Source of the DNA: Ruegeria atlantica | GTDB lineage: Bacteria; Pseudomonadota; Alphaproteobacteria; Rhodobacterales; Rhodobacteraceae | DNA length: 64,000 nt | Direction of reading: 5' to 3' | Assembly: GCF_013032505.1 (NCBI RefSeq) | Contig: NZ_WQCG01000002.1 | Coordinates: 310,001 to 374,000, forward strand | Shown here: positions 36,612 to 43,713 of the stretch, one piece after another | How positions within the stretch are numbered: the stretch's first letter is position 1 | Layout: the number at the start of each line of letters is the position of its first letter | Position numbers and translations under genes: made by a program | The notes under the pieces: model-generated | What the model saw: the letters and a program-made list of their open reading frames with translations, nothing else | The model's database searches: none | What the model was told of the DNA's origin: nothing

Positions 36612-38333
36612 TTATAAAACATGCCATTCAGCCCCGCCTTTGTTTCCGGTTTTCGGAAGCGTTGGCACATCTTCATTTGCGTCACGGGCGCTGTGTTCAG
36701 CAGCGATCTTGTCGAACTCTTCAAGGAAGGCTCCGAATACTTTTTTCAGGCCTTCGACGTCTTCGGGAAGATCTTCGCCTGTCGTAATCTCACGCCACAT
36801 CGCCGACGCGCTGAGGGTTGATCCGGCATCCACACTCAATAGTTGCTCCAACGTTTCAGACTCGGGCTCTGCGTCTGAAGAGGTGCCGTTCGGCATGGGC
36901 ACGACCTGTGTTTCGATCAGGCCGCTGGTTTCAGGTTCCGGTTCGAATTCATCAGCCGCACCATTGGATTGCTCGGCAAGCAAGGCAGCAATGGAAGACA
37001 CGGAAACATCAGCGCTTTGAGCGTCCACTTGAGGTTCGTCGGCCTCACTGGTTTCAGGCGCATCAGCCAGCTTACCCTCATTCGATGTCCCAAAGGGGTC
37101 CTGGCCATCGAAGTTGATGTCAGGCTGTTCTGCTTCGTCTTCACCTTCCAGTTCCAAGGAATCTTCTTCGTCGAAATCCTCGTCATCTAGTTCAAGAAAC
37201 GCGTTTTCTTCCGAAGGGATTTCCGTGATATCTGCCAAATTTAAAGGTTGGCTAGGTGTTTCCCGGAAGAATGACCGTAGCTCGTCCTGATCGGTTTCCG
37301 TTTCAGGTTTGGTTTCTTCTGATATCGCGGTCATCTCAGCGCGCAACCGCTCTGCCTCATCCGCATCAATCCGGGGGGCACGTTCGGTATCGTTTGAGCG
37401 TGCTTCTACGCGGGCAGGGCGTACAGGAAAGCTGGTTACCACTTCGTCCTGCGCATTTTCGTCCTGAACGGGATTGACCAGCTTCAGCGGAGTGGGCTGT
37501 TCGGCACTTTCAGTAGTTTTGCGTGGGCGGATCGGTTGGACACGTGGCCCATCAGCAAGGCTATTGTCGATCTGGTACCGCGCCAACATGTCTGCGCGAT
37601 TGTCCATGATCTGCTCGGTGATCTCAAGAAAGCTGTCCACCATCTTGCCACCACCGCTGCGTCCCCACAGTTCAGCATCGCCGCTCTTGTCGCGCGCGAT
37701 GATCGCATCGCGGGCCGAGAACAAAATTGACCGGTTAAACAGGTGTCCGGCCTCACGGTTGACGCGGCGCAACACCTTCTGGCGGTCTTTCGGACCCAAT
37801 GTATCCGCACGTGTTACCAGCAGCAGCGAGTTATGCTGCAACCGTTCCGGCAGAGCGACCCATGTCGCCCGCTCGGTCTCGCGCCAGGCTTGGGTTGCAT
37901 GTGTGCACCACAGCACGCCATTGGCCTGACCTACGGCGCGACGCCATACATCGGTTGAAATCTTGGGGTCCGAGATACCCGGCGTGTCGATCAGATCAAC
38001 CGCTTCGAGAATGTCGGATTCCAGAAAAATACGAACGAATTGGGCGTCGTTTACACCGACCGACTCCAACGCATCCAACTCGATGTTTTCGCGTGTGCCG
38101 TCGTGGCGCTGTACATAGGCAGATTGCTTGCCCCAACTGAACCAGACGGGAGGCAATTGTGTGGCCGTCACCTGAGTCGGCAGCGTATGCGACCGAAGCA
38201 GAAAGTTCATCAGCGTCGATTTGCCGGCGCTGAATTCACCCATGAGTGCAAAGATCGGCTTGCGGCGGGACCACTGCTCGATGCGTTCCCATGCTTTGGG
38301 CGAGACGAAACGGGTTTGTGAGTCTTTTGCCAT
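36612..38333 (-). CDS. Dynamin-like GTPase with an acidic, disordered C-terminal tail
   Basis: A 573-residue protein. The GTPase domain occupies about 1-250 with P-loop GEFSAGKST at 32-40, DTPG at 116-119 and TRAD at 174-177. The motif TQAWRETERATW (147-158) links it to the 428-residue GTPase of this operon. Residues about 260-530 are low in complexity and rich in Glu, Asp, Ser, Thr and Pro, probably unstructured. A final predicted helical segment (GLKKVFGAFLEEFDKIAAEH) follows. The tail offers many Ser/Thr positions in acidic context and could be a kinase substrate or FHA target; that is inference. Eight bases separate it from the preceding GTPase gene. Confidence 0.85.
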   Translation of the reverse strand: MAKDSQTRFVSPKAWERIEQWSRRKPIFALMGEFSAGKSTLMNFLLRSHTLPTQVTATQLPPVWFSWGKQSAYVQRHDGTRENIELDALESVGVNDAQFVRIFLESDILEAVDLIDTPGISDPKISTDVWRRAVGQANGVLWCTHATQAWRETERATWVALPERLQHNSLLLVTRADTLGPKDRQKVLRRVNREAGHLFNRSILFSARDAIIARDKSGDAELWGRSGGGKMVDSFLEITEQIMDNRADMLARYQIDNSLADGPRVQPIRPRKTTESAEQPTPLKLVNPVQDENAQDEVVTSFPVRPARVEARSNDTERAPRIDADEAERLRAEMTAISEETKPETETDQDELRSFFRETPSQPLNLADITEIPSEENAFLELDDEDFDEEDSLELEGEDEAEQPDINFDGQDPFGTSNEGKLADAPETSEADEPQVDAQSADVSVSSIAALLAEQSNGAADEFEPEPETSGLIETQVVPMPNGTSSDAEPESETLEQLLSVDAGSTLSASAMWREITTGEDLPEDVEGLKKVFGAFLEEFDKIAAEHSARDANEDVPTLPKTGNKGGAEWHVL

Positions 38334-38341
38334 ATCGCTAC

Positions 38342-40354
38342 TTATGCTGCCTCGTTACTAAGATCTTTCAGGATGTCGCCCAGAATATCGTCACGCGATT
38401 TCTGTGGTGTCAGTCCTGCCATCAGAGCTGCGTTGCGGCTTGGGTCATTCTCGGCTGAGGCCGAAATGCTAAGCAACGTCTCTTTCTGCTCGCGCATGAA
38501 ATCCGACAGGATTGCCCGAACGTTTTCCAACACGGCGGCTACTTGGTTTTCCTCAATGTCCTTGGTGATCGAATTCGCCTCGGACGTGATCAGGCGGGTA
38601 TAGTCGGCGGCGTAGGCTTCGAACCCTTTTCGGCGTTGCCACCAGCGGCGCCACCACGTGCTTTGCAGATCCAGCGCAATGGTTCGCCCGATGCCAAGCG
38701 GGGGCGGTACACGCGGAACGATGGGCGCTTCGATACTGAACTCACCCAAGTGGTTGCCCAGAATCTTCTGGTAAAGGGCCTCAATATCTGCGGCTGCAGT
38801 ATTGTACAGCGCACTTGCTTCTTTGCGCATCGATCGCGCAAAGCTGAAGTATGCCGCCTTTTGCAAAGTCCGGAGCCCCGCAGGGTCATACTGCCATGTG
38901 CCCTGTTCGCCATTCAGCTCCAAGTGAGCTATCAGCGAGTCCGTCGCGCGTTTGACAAAGTTGGTTTCCGCCGAGTTCAGTCGTTCCAACACCTTGGCAC
39001 GCAAGGATGCGGTCAGTTCGGCCGCTTTCTTTTCGTACTGCTCCGAGAGCGTTGCGATCGCTTCTTCGGGTGACACACCGTCCAAGTCGCGCACGAGACC
39101 TTCGCCACCCGAAAGGGTTTTGGCGACAGCCGTAGCGCGGATTTGGCTGGCGATGTTCCGCGCGCGGTGGCGCACTCGATCCAGCAGACGGTTGCCTGCG
39201 CCTTCGGCAATGCGTTCGTTCATGGCCAACAGCAGATCGGGCAGACCGGACAGCGCCCAGATCTTGTCGAGCGAGGGGGCCTGATCACCAAAACCGGCCG
39301 CCAGGTAGAACGTGTTCAACGCCTCTCGCGATTCATCAGACAAAATTTCGGGGTTACCCGTCAACGCGGCTTCAGCCCATAGGGCGCTGCCAAAAATGAC
39401 GCTGGTGCTGGAATCGATATTGTTCTGTTTGAGCGTATCCAGGATACGATCACGGATTTCCGGGACCTGATTGACCGGATCTGCCAGTTCGTCAATTCGG
39501 TTCACAAACAGGATGATCTGCCGATTTTCGAATTGCGCGATAATCCGCATCAGCGCCATGTCCATTGTCGTCAGCGCCTGGCTGGCAGCCAGAACAACAA
39601 CGCAGACCTCTGATCCGCGCAAGCTGCGCAGAGTAATCTGCTCGCGGACCATAAAGGTATCGTTGACACCCGGCGTGTCGCACAGTTTCAACGAAATCGG
39701 ATATTGCGGAATGTCCATATACAATTCCGCCGACTTCGTCACATCAGCGAACCGCCCGGTCTTTGGGTTTATGTCGGGATCGTCTTCGTCACCCAGACAG
39801 ACATAGCGCTGGATCAGTTCTTCATCGAAGTAATCATACTGATGGCTTTGCCCCAGAATAAGGTCGAAGTGCTGGCCCAGCCGGGATTCGGATTTGGCCT
39901 TCATCTCACCAATCTGGCGGCGAATGTCATCCATCTCGTCATCTGCACCGGCACGGTTTGCCAGTTCACCCAGACGGCCGCCGCCGACCATCAGGTTGTC
40001 CCATTCTTCCTGTTCGAAGAAGGTAAACTTTGCACGTTTGTCCCCTTCGGTGCGGGTATTGATGTTCAGTGTGGTCACCACTGACGTCCACGGGTTCACA
40101 TCCGACGGCAGTAGGGCGGGGCGCCCGGCCAAGATGTTCACGATCGAGGACTTTCCGGCCTTGACCTGGCCGACCATAGTTACGCTGGCCGTGAAATTCT
40201 CCATCCGCGTCTTGAGCGTCGCAAGTCGAGCGGACGAACGCGCATCCGCCACCTCTGTCAATTGATCAATCTGTGCGGTCAGCGAAGTCATCGCCGACGT
40301 CATGGGCGTCAGTGCCTCATTGCCAACTGACAAAAGATGGTCGTTGCGCGCCAT
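38342..40354 (-). CDS. Dynamin-like GTPase, long form with a possible membrane paddle
   Basis: A 670-residue dynamin-like protein: P-loop GQVKAGKSS at 62-70, SDVNPWT (switch I) at 84-90, DTPG at 226-229, NRID at 285-288. A helical stalk region follows. A Trp/Arg-rich segment near 575-590 (WWRRWWQRRKGFEAYAA) is a good candidate for membrane insertion. It is the second gene of the operon, two bases after the small first gene. It pairs with the 680-residue protein; bacterial dynamins such as the LeoABC and DynA types commonly work as two different subunits. Confidence 0.88.
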   Translation of the reverse strand: MARNDHLLSVGNEALTPMTSAMTSLTAQIDQLTEVADARSSARLATLKTRMENFTASVTMVGQVKAGKSSIVNILAGRPALLPSDVNPWTSVVTTLNINTRTEGDKRAKFTFFEQEEWDNLMVGGGRLGELANRAGADDEMDDIRRQIGEMKAKSESRLGQHFDLILGQSHQYDYFDEELIQRYVCLGDEDDPDINPKTGRFADVTKSAELYMDIPQYPISLKLCDTPGVNDTFMVREQITLRSLRGSEVCVVVLAASQALTTMDMALMRIIAQFENRQIILFVNRIDELADPVNQVPEIRDRILDTLKQNNIDSSTSVIFGSALWAEAALTGNPEILSDESREALNTFYLAAGFGDQAPSLDKIWALSGLPDLLLAMNERIAEGAGNRLLDRVRHRARNIASQIRATAVAKTLSGGEGLVRDLDGVSPEEAIATLSEQYEKKAAELTASLRAKVLERLNSAETNFVKRATDSLIAHLELNGEQGTWQYDPAGLRTLQKAAYFSFARSMRKEASALYNTAAADIEALYQKILGNHLGEFSIEAPIVPRVPPPLGIGRTIALDLQSTWWRRWWQRRKGFEAYAADYTRLITSEANSITKDIEENQVAAVLENVRAILSDFMREQKETLLSISASAENDPSRNAALMAGLTPQKSRDDILGDILKDLSNEAA

Positions 40355-40356
40355 GT

Positions 40357-40761
40357 TCAGCCTCCGGTTCCTGTTGCGGCCAACGTGTCCGTTGGCGTGC
40401 TGGTCATGGTGTCGATTCGAGCGATGAGATTCAGCGCATTACCCAGGATTGCGGCTTCGGCCCCCGGAGAAATCGATTCGAAGGTGTGGCAATCGGCCAA
40501 AACTTCGATCGAACTGAAACGCTCGCTGTTTTCAAGTCGGGCGAGACGACGCCCTGTCGGAAAGCCCTCAGATTTGGTTTCAGGCAATGGCATGCGCGAA
40601 TTGGCAAGCAGGTATCGCCGCCCGGATCGCGTGCGCAATGACACGCCAAACCCGGTGTTCGGATGGTCGCGGTTCAGGGATTTGAGTTCACCAAGAAAAC
40701 TTTCACGCGCAAGGCCAACGGCTTCTTGCTCGGCAGCAGCGGAGTTCATCATATTGGTCAC
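40357..40761 (-). CDS. Unrecognised small protein, first gene of the GTPase operon
   Basis: A 134-residue soluble protein of unknown family. It begins with GTG 40761, with AAGG nine bases upstream; ATG 40752 is the alternative. Its core (TGFGVSLRTRSGRRYLLANSR and the C-terminal LGNALNLIARID) suggests a small alpha/beta domain. The stop is two bases before the first dynamin-like gene. Position implies a structural or regulatory partner of that GTPase. Confidence 0.65.
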   Translation of the reverse strand: MTNMMNSAAAEQEAVGLARESFLGELKSLNRDHPNTGFGVSLRTRSGRRYLLANSRMPLPETKSEGFPTGRRLARLENSERFSSIEVLADCHTFESISPGAEAAILGNALNLIARIDTMTSTPTDTLAATGTGG

Positions 40762-41527
40762 GTTTCAGACCCTTGTACTGGAGTTGAGCGAAAAAAAACT
40801 CGTACAGCGCCCGAGGGCAAAAAGACTCATTAACTCCTGCCGCTCATCAATGACTTTCAAGGCGGTCTTATTTTGACGCGAATAAGATATTTTGGCGTTT
40901 GAATTGTGGCGCAAATGTGTTGTGCATTGCTTTTGTTCTTCAACCTATGGGCGTATTTTGACATCGATATAGGCAAAAATACTTTTAGTTCGCAGTCTGA
41001 GCGAACTGACTTTTTAAGGAGATGCGCGAGCGACGCATTTTGAGAAACCCACTTAATATACTGTTTTAAATAAGTTTTAGTAACCTTCTAAAACCAAGTT
41101 TACGCAAGTGACAACTGTAAAACAAATACCTGTCGTGAATGCTTTTGAGTTTTCGCCATTGGTAGCTTTTCCAGAGAGGAAGGCGATGCTCAACGTAAGC
41201 TTGTTTTCATTTTATCACCAAATGACCCGGAATGTTGCCTGAAGAGGGACAATAAAAACAGCCAAAATTGACAAGAGAATTCTGTTGATCTGTTTGAAAA
41301 GCAATTTGAATGGAAGATTTTTTGTTTCCAACGCAGCAACACGTTAGGCATATCCAAGGCCCGCTTGGCGGCAGCTTACGGCAAAGGTTACGGGTGCTCG
41401 GAGTTCGGCTTGGGAACATATTGCCTTGTTGTCATCAATAATCTTGCATGCAACGCGATTTTCCCTCTCGCACTCCGTTGCAAGCTTTGCTATTGACGCC
41501 CACATTCTGGCACTGAGTGCCTGGGTT
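40762..41527. other. 766-bp intergenic region between the GTPase operon and tRNA-Leu
   Basis: AT-rich in parts, with no gene I can support. The minus-strand promoter of the seven-gene GTPase operon must lie near its left end. An AAGGAG followed by ATG near 41019 opens only a 15-codon frame, which I do not call. Confidence 0.5.
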
Positions 41528-41612
41528 GCGGGTGTGGCGAAATTGGTAGACGCACCAGATTTAGGTTCTGGCGCCGCAAGGCGTGGGGGTTCAAGTCCCT
41601 CCACCCGCACCA
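41528..41612 (+). tRNA. tRNA-Leu, anticodon UAG
   Basis: A complete 85-base tRNA with encoded CCA. The acceptor GCGGGTG pairs with CACCCGC, the anticodon stem CCAGA/TCTGG encloses TTTAGGT (anticodon TAG), and there is a long leucine-type variable arm and a TTC-containing T arm (GGGTTCAAGTCCC). Its 3' 57 bases are repeated exactly at 59804-59860, so this gene is the integration target of the downstream element. Confidence 0.97.
41556..41612 (+). repeat. Left attachment repeat (inside tRNA-Leu), 57 bp
   Basis: From CAGATTTAGG in the anticodon arm to the final CCA, this segment is identical to 59804-59860. The bases on either side differ (C against T before, T against A after), fixing the repeat length at 57. 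It rebuilds an intact tRNA gene on the left side. Confidence 0.93.
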
Positions 41613-41994
41613 TATTGAGATAAAACAGAAAAATAAGTTCTTCGAGTATCGGCCCTTCCGGAAAACTTGCTACTGCTACAATTCTGCTACGCAAGGCGCA
41701 GCTACTGTAGCAGCATGGCTGCCCCTCGATTCACGACTGTAGCGGCGCTCGTCACCTAAGTTTCTTACAGCAGCTTCAGCGGGAAGGCATGCAGCCCTAA
41801 CGGCGGGCCTTTTGCATCCCAAGGCCGGACAAGCCGCATCATGCAAATAGCATTGCAAACGGCATGAACCGTTTAACCGTTCAGATTTTGTCGGATATCG
41901 TTCCTATGGTATCATATGCTCACAGGCCAGCATCGGGGATGCTGTCCCAAGCGCCGGGGGCGCTTTCTTCCAACAACAAGATATGAGGCCTGAC
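41613..41994. other. Left-end non-coding region with GCTAC repeats and two tandem hairpins
   Basis: GCTAC occurs at 41669, 41675, 41686 and 41701, and its complement GTAGC at 41707 and 41739. A 20-bp segment at 41673-41692 recurs near the right end with one mismatch. These look like integrase arm-type or excisionase sites. Further right, AGCATC-GGG-GATGCT (41929-41943) and AAGCGCC-GGG-GGCGCTT (41949-41965, then TCTTC) are two tandem hairpins before the HTH gene, possibly a leader terminator or attenuator. Confidence 0.6.
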
Positions 41995-42240
41995 ATGCTC
42001 AGTACGAGTCAGGTCGGGGAGGCTCTCGGCATCTCGTATCACGCCGCTAGACGTCTTCTTAACCGACCTTATCCGCTTCCCTGCGCCTTTGCTTCGCCCA
42101 GCGCGAAGGGCGGTGGCAGGGAGAAGCTTTACGCAATCAGTGTGGTTCTTCCTCGCGTCAAGGACGCAGGATTCACCGACACTTTCTACATTCGCTCACT
42201 TTTCAAGAAGGGGAACTACCCATGGGCACCTACGACCTGA
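41995..42240 (+). CDS. Small HTH DNA-binding protein, candidate excisionase or regulator
   Basis: An 81-residue protein when started at ATG 41995, which has GAGG six bases upstream; an in-frame ATG at 41983 is the alternative. The N-terminus TSQVGEALGISYHAARRLLNR is a helix-turn-helix of the MerR/excisionase type. It is the first gene inside the left end, a common place for an excisionase or control protein. It overlaps the next gene by 19 bases. I cannot tell regulator from excisionase. Confidence 0.65.
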   Translation: MLSTSQVGEALGISYHAARRLLNRPYPLPCAFASPSAKGGGREKLYAISVVLPRVKDAGFTDTFYIRSLFKKGNYPWAPTT

Positions 42241-42695
42241 ATCGCATCGAAAATCTGGAGCGCGGCCTCACGCAGCCGCAGGCTGAAAAGCTGGAAAAGG
42301 TCCGGCAGAATATGGCGTTGTCACTGGCGCGGGAGTACGGAAATCGCCTCTCGCCCATGATGGCAGAGAAGCTTGTCCGGGAGGTGATCTTGCGCCCGGA
42401 AGTGCTTGCACATCTTGAAGGTGCCACGGTGGCAGAGCTGCCGTCAGAAGTGGGCGGTTGGGCGCGTTGGGCATGCGACGGGGTAAGCGGTTGCGAACTG
42501 TCGCAGCGCTCGCTGGCAGCATCTGACGACGACCTGCGCGAGCGATTGAAGAATGAGGTTCTGGCAGAAATTCCGCGCGCTCGAAAGATGGCAATGGCGC
42601 GCGATGAAGGCAAGCTGGACCTTTACGTATCAGAGCGGGTCGCCCAGCGCTTCGAGCACGAAATCGCCAAGGGATATGGACATGGGGGTGTCTGA
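42222..42695 (+). CDS. Unrecognised 157-residue element protein
   Basis: No family recognised. A good ribosome site (AAGGGG) lies before ATG 42222. The protein is mostly helical and charged, with no membrane segment or cysteine pattern. It overlaps both neighbours, which supports it as a real member of the small-gene run upstream of the primase. Confidence 0.65.
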   Translation: MGTYDLNRIENLERGLTQPQAEKLEKVRQNMALSLAREYGNRLSPMMAEKLVREVILRPEVLAHLEGATVAELPSEVGGWARWACDGVSGCELSQRSLAASDDDLRERLKNEVLAEIPRARKMAMARDEGKLDLYVSERVAQRFEHEIAKGYGHGGV

Positions 42696-42846
42696 CACTC
42701 GACTTGCGCTGACGCGGTATTGGCGCCGTTGTCAGCTCTGGCACGCCGCTCGGCTGGCTTGTTCGGATTATGTGACCTTCCGGCAGAGCTGCCCCGCGAT
42801 TGAGCGCGCAATTGCGGCAAGCCTTGAAGACGAATTTGGGGGATAG
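42676..42846 (+). CDS. Unrecognised 56-residue element protein
   Basis: A short frame from ATG 42676 preceded by AAGGGAT, overlapping the previous gene by 20 bases. It encodes a basic, tryptophan-containing protein (LTRYWRRCQLWHAARLACSDYV). No family recognised. Support is the ribosome site, coupling, and lack of any better frame here. Confidence 0.5.
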   Translation: MDMGVSDTRLALTRYWRRCQLWHAARLACSDYVTFRQSCPAIERAIAASLEDEFGG

Positions 42847-42968
42847 GGCCGAACGTCTTGCTCCCCGGAAGAAAAGGCGGCGGCACCCGCAGTGCAGGTT
42901 TTGCGTGAAAGTTTCGCCGCCGTCTGTATCCGATCACCACAAAACACCTGCTATGGAGAAATAGAAAT

Positions 42969-43322
42969 ATGACCATCGAAGACACGCCCGCCGAGAAGCT
43001 TCTGGCTTCTGAGCTTGCTATGTTGCTGGGCAACATCATCCACCGTTTGAAGCGATACCAGACCGACGGTTTCCGTGTGCGTTTCGCCGAGTTCGCCGCA
43101 CGCTGCTGCAATGACGATAGCCGTCTCGCCCGCCGCGTACTTCTGCGTACGGGATGGGTGCCTGCCGAAGGTGGCGAATGGTTCGTCGGCAAGGGGACGC
43201 ACCCGCTTACCAAGGTTACCGACTGGGAGACGCTGGAATCGATCTGCGAAACTATTCTTGATGACTACCGGCCCATCTCCGAAGGGGCATCGCGGCCTGT
43301 CGCGTTGGCATTAGCGTCCTGA
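42969..43322 (+). CDS. Unrecognised 117-residue element protein
   Basis: Preceded by GGAGA nine bases before ATG 42969. Soluble, with two adjacent cysteines (RCC near residue 46) and a compact C-terminus. No family recognised. It is the last gene before the nested inverted repeat upstream of the primase. Confidence 0.6.
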   Translation: MTIEDTPAEKLLASELAMLLGNIIHRLKRYQTDGFRVRFAEFAARCCNDDSRLARRVLLRTGWVPAEGGEWFVGKGTHPLTKVTDWETLESICETILDDYRPISEGASRPVALALAS

Positions 43323-43358
43323 TTGTTTCAGATCGTAACATTACGTTATCGCAGAAGC

Positions 43359-43426
43359 TCAGCTTGAAGCAGAAAAGAGGTGCCATGGCACCTCATGTGC
43401 GACGGGTAAATTTGGCTTCAAGCTGA
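43359..43426. repeat. Nested inverted repeats upstream of the primase gene, candidate replication origin
   Basis: An outer pair of 12-bp arms (TCAGCTTGAAGC at 43359-43370 and GCTTCAAGCTGA at 43415-43426) encloses a perfect 18-bp palindrome, GAGGTGCCATGGCACCTC, at 43377-43394. An AT-rich stretch (AATTAATTAGATAG and following) adjoins on the right. Its place just ahead of the replication protein gene suggests an origin or control site. A terminator for the small-gene run is the alternative. Confidence 0.55.
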
Positions 43427-43522
43427 ATTAATTAGATAGTTCAATCACTTAATACTTTGGCCCGTTGCCCGTGACCGTGGCCCCGGCTAGTTTGCGGTCA
43501 TCTCAAAAAGGGAGGCGAACAC

Positions 43523-43609
43523 ATGAACGACCGCGACGAAGCACTGCGCCGCCTCGCCGCCAAGGTCGAAGAGTTGGCCCCACCGGGAACGGCGAACTGC
43601 GCGAACTGA
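43523..43609 (+). CDS. Possible 28-residue peptide
   Basis: ATG 43523 has GGGAGG at good spacing and reads MNDRDEALRRLAAKVEELAP and then eight more residues before TGA. The sequence could form a short amphipathic helix. Real or a leader peptide of the primase gene; low confidence because of size. Confidence 0.35.
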   Translation: MNDRDEALRRLAAKVEELAPPGTANCAN

Positions 43610-43713
43610 CGCAAATCGCGTCTGGTGAAGGCCCGCGTGACGCGGGCCACGCCAACCAATGAAAGGAGCCGAATCAATGAAACGCTAACCAAGCTGCATA
43701 GGAGAAACAGACA

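Noticed and set aside
23743-40761. Type VI secretion locus suggested by the kinase, PP2C and FHA genes
   Set aside because: No sheath, tube, baseplate, IcmF/DotU-like, ClpV-like or Hcp/VgrG genes are present; the neighbours are dynamin-like GTPases and exported binding proteins.
41019-41066. AAGGAG followed by ATG, a 15-codon frame
   Set aside because: Too short, and without protein-like character or neighbours in the same direction to support it.
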